Shown here piece after piece: positions 1 to 4,730 of a stretch of DNA of 5,809 nt. The position numbers and the translations under genes are program-made. The stretch's first letter is position 1, and the number at the start of each line of letters is the position of its first letter. The stretch is from assembly GCA_030696435.1 (NCBI GenBank), contig JAUYSF010000150.1:1-5809 (forward strand). Direction: 5' to 3'. Under the pieces are notes generated by a model that did no database searches, was not told the origin of the DNA, and saw only the letters and a program-made list of their open reading frames with translations. The stretch is from Desulfoprunum sp. GTDB taxonomy: Bacteria > Desulfobacterota > Desulfobulbia > Desulfobulbales > Desulfocapsaceae.

Positions 1-76
1 TCAGCAGAAAACGTCTTCTTTCTGGGATGATATTCCCTCTCCCGGGGAAGCCGCCAAGCCCAAGCCAGTGCAATAA
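1..76 (+). CDS. 3' end of an unidentified gene, coupled to the UPF0280 gene
   Basis: Reading from base 2 gives 24 codons and a TAA at 74-76, with a C-terminus rich in Pro, Lys and Ala that ends PKPVQ. It looks like a flexible tail and carries no recognisable motif. The TAA shares one base with the ATG of the next gene (TAATG), and no good Shine-Dalgarno sequence precedes that ATG, so the two genes are probably translationally coupled and in one operon. UPF0280 genes in anaerobes are known to occur with genes for homocysteine formation from sulfide (DUF39/COG1900 and NIL-ferredoxin proteins). This tail could belong to such a partner, but nothing visible proves it. Another frame is also open through this stretch and would end inside the next gene; the TAATG junction favours the frame chosen. 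Confidence 0.55.
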   Translation, partial: QQKTSSFWDDIPSPGEAAKPKPVQ

Positions 77-843
77 TGCAAGCGACTGTGAGAAAGGATC
101 CTAAATCGTATATCGCTAGAGACTATCGCCGGCTGCAGAGCCAAGGTGATCTTGTCTCGTCCTATGTGCGGATTTCAGAAACGGACCTGCATATTCTCGC
201 AGACCGCGATGTTGAGGCTCTGGCCAAAGATCTCGTGCTGCGATACAGAATGCAGATTGAAAGTTACATTGGCCGGCATCCTGAATTTTTGAGCGCTCTT
301 TCTCCCCTACCTGCTGACGATCTGGCCCCACCTATTGTCAGGGAAATGCTCTGTGCCGGGGAGGTGGCCAATGTCGGTCCGATGGCTGCGGTGGCTGGAG
401 TGATTTCGGAATATGTTGGCAAAGATTTGCTGGCAACCGGAGTCGGAGAGGTGATAGTCGAAAATGGGGGAGACATCTTTCTGCACCGCAAGAAGGCCTG
501 CACCGTGGCGATCTTTGCCGGGCAATCTCCTCTCAGTTACAAGGTCGGGGTTGTTGTCCCCGAGGAGGCCATGCCGGCGGGAATCTGTACCTCGTCGGGC
601 ACAGTAGGGCATTCCTTGAGTTTTGGCGAGGCCGATTCGGTAACAGTGCTGGCCTCCTCAACTGCCCTGGCAGATGCCGTTGCCACCCGTCTCGGCAATG
701 AGGTTGGTCTGGCTCGGAGCGGTGAAGCCGGGATCAAGAGGGCGCTGGCCCTGGCCCGGCAGTTTGCCGGGATCGATGGAGTTGTGGTGATCTGTGGCGA
801 GTTGATGGGTGCGGTGGGGAAGGTTGAGCTGGTCAGGTTGTAA
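76..843 (+). CDS. UPF0280 family protein (COG2122, ApbE-like fold)
   Basis: The 255-residue product is full length for the UPF0280 family. Family hallmarks visible in order are a YRR near residues 17-19, ETDL at 35-38, PEF at 69-71, VGPMAAVAG at 100-108, VENGGDI at 128-134, AGQSPLS at 148-154, a GICTSSGTVGHS block at 169-180 running into FGEAD, and ADAVAT at 199-204. No signal peptide or membrane segment is seen, so the protein should be cytoplasmic. The family is distantly related to the FAD:protein FMN transferase ApbE. From memory, the Methanosarcina member has been linked to sulfide-dependent homocysteine and cysteine synthesis through persulfide chemistry; that role is family knowledge and is not shown here. 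The start overlaps the preceding stop (TAATG), implying translational coupling, and leaves a normal N-terminus. Family assignment is firm; biochemical function is uncertain. Confidence 0.93.
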   Translation: MQATVRKDPKSYIARDYRRLQSQGDLVSSYVRISETDLHILADRDVEALAKDLVLRYRMQIESYIGRHPEFLSALSPLPADDLAPPIVREMLCAGEVANVGPMAAVAGVISEYVGKDLLATGVGEVIVENGGDIFLHRKKACTVAIFAGQSPLSYKVGVVVPEEAMPAGICTSSGTVGHSLSFGEADSVTVLASSTALADAVATRLGNEVGLARSGEAGIKRALALARQFAGIDGVVVICGELMGAVGKVELVRL

Positions 844-850
844 TCCCAAT

Positions 851-956
851 TCGAAATCAAGCGTTAACGTTGTCGGCTACGCTGTGCGGCTCCTCGCCGT
901 ACTGTATTACTGCCTTGTCGCTGCTCGCTTGCCTTCGCGTTCTCATCTTGATTTGG
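851..956. repeat. candidate small repeat element with imperfect terminal inverted repeats
   Basis: The UPF0280-PilZ gap holds an inverted repeat with arms CGAAATCAAG (852-861) and CTTGATTTGG (947-956), matching at 9 of 10 positions. CAAT stands at 847-850, one base outside the left arm, and again at 957-960, directly outside the right arm, as a 4-bp target duplication would. Inside lies a hairpin (884-902) and two similar stretches beginning TTGTCG (870 and 915). This resembles a MITE or a dispersed palindromic intergenic repeat. No transposase is encoded. A four-base flank match can arise by chance, so confidence is limited without seeing other copies. Confidence 0.4.
884..902. other. stem-loop inside the 851-956 element
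   Basis: GTGCGGC (884-890) pairs with GCCGTAC (896-902) over seven base pairs including one G-U, around a TCCTC loop. No T-tract follows on either strand, so it is not a standard Rho-independent terminator. It could still protect the 3' end of the UPF0280 transcript or be part of the repeat element's folded structure. Confidence 0.4.
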
Positions 957-982
957 CAATGGAATAATAAGGAGAGACGGCA

Positions 983-1363
983 ATGGTCAAAGAGCAGACA
1001 GCAGGGGAGCAGAGGGCGGAAATGCGCCAGGTAGAACGCCGGCATCTTGTTTTTTACCTGCGGGTTTTTGACGGGATGAGCACCAATGTGCTTGGGCATG
1101 TCGTTGATATTTCGTCAAAAGGGGTGATGCTGATCAGTGACAATCCGATATCCGTGGACGTTAGTTTCCGACTGCGGATGCGCCTGCCGTCACGGATTGC
1201 CAATAAAGAAGAGCTGATCTTCAATGCCACCAGTCGCTGGTGCAAACAGGACGTCAATCCGGATTTCTACATCACCGGATTTCAGATTTACGATGTGGAC
1301 GAGGAAATCACCAAGTATGTCCTCTGTCTGATTGATGACTTCAGTTTCCACGATCCCGCCTGA
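983..1363 (+). CDS. single-domain PilZ protein (possible c-di-GMP effector)
   Basis: The 126-residue product is a stand-alone PilZ domain. The second c-di-GMP motif, D/NxSxxG, is present as DISSKG at residues 42-47, followed by GVMLIS and a later strand with LPSR. A WCKQD...GFQI stretch near residues 87-103 is typical of the domain's later strands. The first motif (RxxxR) is less clear: ERR at 18-20 aligns with the usual position, but the expected second arginine there is valine 23. R15 and R19 do have RxxxR spacing, one turn earlier. PilZ proteins bind c-di-GMP and alter a partner, often in exopolysaccharide synthesis or motility; the partner is not evident here. The ATG at 983 is supported by AAGGAG at 969-974 with eight bases of spacing. 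No signal peptide or membrane segment is seen. The gene converges on rmlD. Confidence 0.85.
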   Translation: MVKEQTAGEQRAEMRQVERRHLVFYLRVFDGMSTNVLGHVVDISSKGVMLISDNPISVDVSFRLRMRLPSRIANKEELIFNATSRWCKQDVNPDFYITGFQIYDVDEEITKYVLCLIDDFSFHDPA

Positions 1364-1373
1364 TCGGTCACCT

Positions 1374-1398
1374 CGGGGGGAGTTCTTCCGGGGGGAGT
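1374..1398. repeat. G-rich 10-base direct repeat, two copies at 15-base period
   Basis: CGGGGGGAGT occurs exactly at 1374-1383 and again at 1389-1398, in the gap between the convergent PilZ and rmlD genes. Two runs of six G so close together stand out against the surrounding sequence. No function is evident. Confidence 0.6.
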
Positions 1399-1411
1399 CC
1401 GGTGCCTTTTC

Positions 1412-1434
1412 GGGCGGCTATCTCAAGGCCGCCC
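1412..1434 (-). other. GC-rich stem-loop across the rmlD stop codon
   Basis: GGGCGGC (1412-1418) and GCCGCCC (1428-1434) form a perfect 7-bp GC-only-plus-loop stem with a 9-base loop, spanning the rmlD TAG at 1418-1420. On the rmlD strand the bases after the stem are GAAAAGG, and on the PilZ strand TGGCCT, so neither side has the T-tract of an intrinsic terminator. It lies between convergent genes, so it may mark or stabilise the 3' ends of both transcripts. Confidence 0.45.
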
Positions 1435-2305
1435 TGGCCTCTGCTATCAATGATTCTTTGTACATGTCGACAAAGGTGTCGGCATCCTCCTGCCAGCTGA
1501 CAAAGGTGGATATATCCGCTTCATCCAGGCGTTTATTAGCCAGGATGGAATTCGCCGGCCTGTGGGCCGGGGTCGGGTAGTCCGCTGTCGTACAGGGTTG
1601 TAGCGCATGCGGCACCTGCATGGCCTCGAGGAAATGACGGGCCGCCTCGTACCAGGTGGAATAGCCCTCACTTGTGGCGTGCACTATCCCTGTCATGTCG
1701 GAGCGCAGGAGCTTCTGGATCTGCTGGGCCAGGGTATAGGACCAGGTAAGTGAACCGTACTGATCATTCACCACCTTCAGTTCCCGCTCCGGGGCGGCAA
1801 GGGACAGACGCAGCATGGTCTTGAGAAAATTTTTGCCATTGCCCGAATAGAGCCAGGCCGTCCTGAGAATGACAGAGTTTGGGGCATATTCGGCGATATA
1901 CTTCTCGCCTGCCAGTTTGCTCTCGCCATACTGAGAGAGCGGATTTGTGCTGTCGTCCTCACTGTAAGACTCGGGTACCGGTTTTTTGCCGTCAAAGACG
2001 TAGTCGGTGGAGATGTGAATGAGCCTACTGCCCATCTTGCCGGCGGCCATGGCCAGATGTTTGGGGCCATCGGCGTTGACCTTCCAGCATATCTGGCGTT
2101 CGGTTTCGCAGGCATCGACGGCGGTATAGGCGGCACAGTTGATGATAACCTCCGGCCGGGCGTGCGAAATGTAGCGGTCGACGCTTTGCTGGTCGCCGAT
2201 ATCGATCTGAGGTATATCGCAGCCGAGTGTATCGTTTTCTCTTGAGAGTATATTGCAGCAGTCGGAACCGAGCTGTCCTTTGGCCCCTATGATAAGTATC
2301 TTCAT
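1418..2305 (-). CDS. rmlD: dTDP-4-dehydrorhamnose reductase
   Basis: RmlD (RfbD) reduces dTDP-4-dehydro-L-rhamnose to dTDP-L-rhamnose with NAD(P)H, the last step of the pathway, in the cytoplasm. The 295-residue product is of normal length. It begins with the Rossmann motif GAKGQLG (residues 7-13), then NCAAYTAVD (56-64), STDYVFDG (99-106), and the short-chain dehydrogenase pair Tyr126 and Lys130 in QYGESKLAGE. RPANS at 249-253 is the usual C-terminal substrate-side motif. A small oddity is GSLTW at 184-188, where the family normally has a proline before the threonine. The ATG has GAGGA (2311-2315) seven-odd bases upstream, and that site overlaps the rmlA stop codon; the genes are 8 bases apart, so they form one transcription unit with likely translational coupling. 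The last 15 or so residues (Ala/Glu-rich) are a slightly extended tail. Confidence 0.95.
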   Translation of the reverse strand: MKILIIGAKGQLGSDCCNILSRENDTLGCDIPQIDIGDQQSVDRYISHARPEVIINCAAYTAVDACETERQICWKVNADGPKHLAMAAGKMGSRLIHISTDYVFDGKKPVPESYSEDDSTNPLSQYGESKLAGEKYIAEYAPNSVILRTAWLYSGNGKNFLKTMLRLSLAAPERELKVVNDQYGSLTWSYTLAQQIQKLLRSDMTGIVHATSEGYSTWYEAARHFLEAMQVPHALQPCTTADYPTPAHRPANSILANKRLDEADISTFVSWQEDADTFVDMYKESLIAEARAALR

Positions 2306-2310
2306 GGTAT

Positions 2311-2316
2311 TCCTCA
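2311..2316 (-). promoter_or_regulatory. rmlD ribosome binding site fused to the rmlA stop codon
   Basis: On the - strand the bases read TGAGGA: the rmlA stop TGA (2316-2314) shares its last two bases with the GAGGA Shine-Dalgarno of rmlD (2315-2311). Five bases separate it from the ATG. A ribosome ending rmlA therefore sits on the rmlD initiation region, which fits coupled expression of the two enzymes. Confidence 0.7.
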
Positions 2317-3195
2317 GCGTGAATTTTTCATTTCGGCGACGACTTCGGTGATATACTGGCCATACTGATTTTTCAGCATGTCGCCGGCCAGATGCAGCAA
2401 TTGATCGAGGGTGATGTAGCCGAGCTGATAGGCGATCTCTTCAATGCAGGCGATTTTCAAACCCTGCCTGTCCTGCACGGCTTGCACGTAACTTGCGGCC
2501 TGCTGCAGCGATTCGTGGGTGCCGGTATCGAGCCAGCAGAAGCCGCGGCCGAGCGGTTGGACCTTCAAGGTGCCGCGTCGCAGATACTCGTTGTTGATAT
2601 CGGTGATTTCCAGCTCGCCACGGGCAGAAGGTTTGACCTGTTCGGCTATGGCAATAACTTCATTATCATAAAAATAGAGGCCCGGGACAGCATATCTCGA
2701 TTTGGGTCGGGTCGGTTTCTCCTCGATGCCAACCACCTTGTTTTGGCCATCAAACTCCACTACGCCATAGCGCTCGGGGTCACTGACCATATAGCCGAAG
2801 ATCAGGCCGCCGCAGCTGAGCTGGGTGCTTTCCTTGAGAATTTTGGAAAAGCCGGGCCCAAAAAAGATATTGTCCCCCAGGATGAGACAGACGGAATCAC
2901 TGCCGATGAACTCCTTGCCGATGAGAAAGGCCTGGGCCAGTCCCTCGGGTTTGGGTTGCTCGGCATAGCTGATGGAGAGGCCGAGCTGCGAGCCATCCTT
3001 AAAAAGCTCCCTGAAGCCGGGCAGGTCGTGGGGCGTCGAGATGATGAGGATTTCCCGGATACCCGCCAGCATGAGGACCGACAGCGGGTAGTAGATCATC
3101 GGCTTGTCATAGACGGGGATCAGTTGTTTGCTGATAACCCTGGTGAGGGGATACAGACGCGTGCCGGAGCCCCCGGCGAGGATGATACCTTTCAT
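2314..3195 (-). CDS. rmlA: glucose-1-phosphate thymidylyltransferase
   Basis: RmlA (RfbA) joins glucose 1-phosphate and dTTP to give dTDP-glucose and pyrophosphate, the first and usually feedback-controlled step toward dTDP-L-rhamnose. The 293-residue product is full length. Visible motifs are the nucleotide-binding [13 protein letters not shown] (residues 6-18), [17 protein letters not shown] (23-39), [12 protein letters not shown] (79-90), LGDNIFFG (106-113, with the metal-binding Asp108), EEKP (158-161), [11 protein letters not shown] (168-178), GELEITDIN (193-201) and [10 protein letters not shown] (221-230, with the second metal-binding Asp223). This is the long RmlA form with the C-terminal helical region ending [11 protein letters not shown]. 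The ATG at 3195 starts the canonical [10 protein letters not shown]-terminus, although no strong Shine-Dalgarno is visible before it. It is the first gene of an rmlA-rmlD unit, divergent from manB; rmlB and rmlC are not in this window. Confidence 0.97.
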   Translation of the reverse strand: MKGIILAGGSGTRLYPLTRVISKQLIPVYDKPMIYYPLSVLMLAGIREILIISTPHDLPGFRELFKDGSQLGLSISYAEQPKPEGLAQAFLIGKEFIGSDSVCLILGDNIFFGPGFSKILKESTQLSCGGLIFGYMVSDPERYGVVEFDGQNKVVGIEEKPTRPKSRYAVPGLYFYDNEVIAIAEQVKPSARGELEITDINNEYLRRGTLKVQPLGRGFCWLDTGTHESLQQAASYVQAVQDRQGLKIACIEEIAYQLGYITLDQLLHLAGDMLKNQYGQYITEVVAEMKNSR

Positions 3196-3230
3196 GGTCG
3201 ATCTATCGTATGTATGCAGGATGGTTGTTC

Positions 3231-3259
3231 TTGATGTTGGGTGGAATATCTTTTACTAT
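3231..3259 (+). promoter_or_regulatory. candidate sigma70-type promoter for manB
   Basis: TTGATG (3231-3236) and TACTAT (3254-3259) are separated by exactly 17 bases; each box matches four of six consensus positions. Transcription would start near 3266, leaving a leader of about 48 bases with the AAGGA site intact. The palindrome at 3256-3269 overlaps the -10 box and the start site. Confidence 0.45.
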
Positions 3260-3269
3260 CGCTTGATAG
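3256..3269. promoter_or_regulatory. small palindrome over the manB promoter -10 region
   Basis: CTATC (3256-3260) and GATAG (3265-3269) are perfect inverted repeats around GCTT. The position over the predicted -10 box and start site suits a repressor operator, but a 5-bp arm is short and may be fortuitous. A related CTATCG also lies at 3203-3208 near the rmlA start. Confidence 0.25.
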
Positions 3270-3313
3270 CTTTAGGAATATAACGACCCTCTCTTAAAAA
3301 GGAAACGCAAAAA

Positions 3314-4672
3314 ATGGAACACTCTCTGCCTGCCTGTTTCAAGGCCTACGATATCCGGGGAAAGGTACCGGAAGAATTACATCCGCAACTGGCCTATGAT
3401 ATCGGCCGGGCCTTCGCTGCCGTCTATGGGGTGAAAAAGGTAGTTGTGGGACGAGATATCCGCCTGACCAGTGCTGAGCTTGTCGGAGCCCTTACCTCCG
3501 GCCTGCTCGATTCGGGTGTCGATGTCCTTGATCTCGGGCTCTGTGGCACCGAAGAGATGTATCACGCCGCCTTTAGCATGGAAGCGGCAGGGGTGGATGG
3601 CGGCATCATCGTCACGGCCAGCCATAATCCGGCCGATTATAATGGCATGAAAATCGTGACCCGGGGCGCACGGCCGGTCACCGGCGAATCCGGGTTGCTG
3701 GAGATGGGCAGGCTGATTGTCGGTGGCGAATTGCCGGAGATGTCGTCCCGGCCGGGCAGGTGCGAGATGATAGCCGGTAAGGAAAGTTATATCCGCCACC
3801 TGCTTGGATCTATCGATCCCCAGAGATTGCGGCCTCTGAAGTTGGTGGTCAACAGCGGCAACGGCTGTGCCGGAGCCATAATTGATCTCCTGGAAGCCCA
3901 CCTGGCGGTTGAATTCATCAAGGTCAACCATGAGCCCGATGGCACTTTCCCGCACGGTGTGCCGAACCCCCTTTTGCCTGAACGCCGTGCCGAGACTGCG
4001 AAGATGGTGCTGGAGAGCGGTGCGGATATGGGCATTGCCTGGGATGGAGATTTTGACCGTTGTTTCTTCTGGGATGAGTTAGGCAACTTTATCGAGGGCT
4101 ATTATATCGTTGGCCTGCTGGCCCTGGAGATGCTGGAGAAGGAGCCGGGTGGCAGGATACTCTATGATCCGCGGCTTACCTGGAATACCGAGGAACTTGT
4201 GCGGGCAGCCGGTGGTGTGCCCATTATGACGAGGACCGGGCACGCCTTTATCAAGGAACGGATGCGGCAGGAGGATGCGATCTACGGTGGTGAGATGTCT
4301 GCCCATCACTATTTCAGGGATTTCGGCTACTGTGACTCCGGGATGATCCCTTGGCTGCTGGTCTGCTCTCTGCTCAGTAGGCGCGGGGTCACACTCTCCG
4401 AGCTCGTCTCCGCGCGGATGGCCGCCTTTCCGGTCTCCGGGGAAATCAATAACAGAGTTGGCGATCCCGATGCAGTCATCCGGGCAGTGGAGATGGCCTA
4501 TAGTGCAGGAGAGAAGGACTTCACCGATGGACTCAGTATTGCATTTCCTGAATTTCGCTTTAATATCCGTAAGTCCAATACCGAACCTCTGTTGCGGTTG
4601 AACGTGGAGACGAGAGCTGATGCCCGGCTACTCAAGATAAATACTGATGAACTGCTTGATCTCATTAAATAA
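3314..4672 (+). CDS. manB: phosphomannomutase (ManB/CpsG type; possible phosphoglucomutase activity)
   Basis: This alpha-D-phosphohexomutase converts mannose 6-phosphate to mannose 1-phosphate in the cytoplasm, feeding GDP-mannose synthesis. The 452-residue product has all four domain signatures: YDIRG (residues 12-16), the active-site phosphoserine loop TASHNP (101-106, Ser103) followed by YNGMK, the metal-binding loop DGDFDR (244-249), the sugar-specificity loop GEMSAHHYFRD (326-336) followed by CDSGMIPWLL, and the phosphate-binding loop RKSNTEPLLRLN (419-430). The GEMSAHHYF and CDSGMIPW wording closely matches enterobacterial ManB/CpsG, which favours phosphomannomutase; some relatives also act on glucose phosphates. 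The ATG at 3314 has AAGGA at 3299-3303, ten bases away. The next gene starts 58 bases downstream and encodes the following enzyme of the pathway, so they are probably an operon. Confidence 0.95.
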   Translation: MEHSLPACFKAYDIRGKVPEELHPQLAYDIGRAFAAVYGVKKVVVGRDIRLTSAELVGALTSGLLDSGVDVLDLGLCGTEEMYHAAFSMEAAGVDGGIIVTASHNPADYNGMKIVTRGARPVTGESGLLEMGRLIVGGELPEMSSRPGRCEMIAGKESYIRHLLGSIDPQRLRPLKLVVNSGNGCAGAIIDLLEAHLAVEFIKVNHEPDGTFPHGVPNPLLPERRAETAKMVLESGADMGIAWDGDFDRCFFWDELGNFIEGYYIVGLLALEMLEKEPGGRILYDPRLTWNTEELVRAAGGVPIMTRTGHAFIKERMRQEDAIYGGEMSAHHYFRDFGYCDSGMIPWLLVCSLLSRRGVTLSELVSARMAAFPVSGEINNRVGDPDAVIRAVEMAYSAGEKDFTDGLSIAFPEFRFNIRKSNTEPLLRLNVETRADARLLKINTDELLDLIK

Positions 4673-4676
4673 TTCT

Positions 4677-4707
4677 ACCCCGAAAAGACAAATGGTCTTG
4701 GTGGGGT
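4677..4707 (+). other. two-helix hairpin between manB and manC
   Basis: ACCCC (4677-4681) pairs with GGGGT (4703-4707), and AAGAC (4685-4689) with GTCTT (4695-4699), around an AAATG loop. The two 5-bp helices are separated by a symmetrical 3x3 internal loop (GAA opposite GGT) that could form a G-U and two G-A pairs. No T-tract follows, so it is not an intrinsic terminator. It ends 10 bases before the manC ribosome binding site and leaves it free; an mRNA processing or stability role is possible. Confidence 0.4.
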
Positions 4708-4717
4708 GTATCCAGTA

Positions 4718-4724
4718 GAGAGGA
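4718..4724 (+). promoter_or_regulatory. ribosome binding site that fixes the manC GTG start
   Basis: GAGAGGA lies six bases before the GTG at 4731. An in-frame TAG at 4716-4718 rules out any start further upstream except CTG at 4725, and there is no in-frame ATG until residue 195, long after the essential nucleotide-binding motif. GTG is therefore the start. Confidence 0.8.
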
Positions 4725-4730
4725 CTGAAC

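Larger units (their letters stand above)
3196..3313. promoter_or_regulatory. divergent control region between rmlA and manB
   Basis: These 118 bases separate the start codons of rmlA (-) and manB (+) and are visibly more AT-rich than the genes on either side. They must hold the promoters of both units unless transcription enters from elsewhere. Only the manB-facing promoter is convincing. On the rmlA side I find TATATT-like boxes without a good -35 partner, so that promoter is not assigned. Confidence 0.6.

Noticed and set aside
940..968. TTCTCA-17-AATAAT as a promoter for the PilZ gene
   Set aside because: The boxes are reasonable, but transcription would start around 975, beyond the AAGGAG ribosome binding site at 969-974, so the message would lack it.
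857..1099. An 80-codon - strand frame across the intergenic element and the PilZ start
   Set aside because: It overlaps the PilZ N-terminus and the candidate repeat, and its sequence (many Arg, Cys, His, no motif) does not look like a protein.
1351..1366. CGATC / GATCG inverted repeat over the PilZ stop codon as a terminator
   Set aside because: The stem is only 5 bp and no T-tract follows.
2392..3234. A 280-codon open frame on the + strand, antisense to rmlA
   Set aside because: It lies wholly opposite a textbook rmlA, has no recognisable domain or ribosome binding site, and its openness is a by-product of rmlA codon use.
3263..3284. TTGATA and TATAAC as a second manB promoter
   Set aside because: Only 10 bases separate the boxes, too short for a sigma70-type promoter.
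3377..3955. A 192-codon open frame antisense to manB
   Set aside because: It covers the most conserved part of manB, has no family resemblance, and is best explained as a shadow of the real gene.
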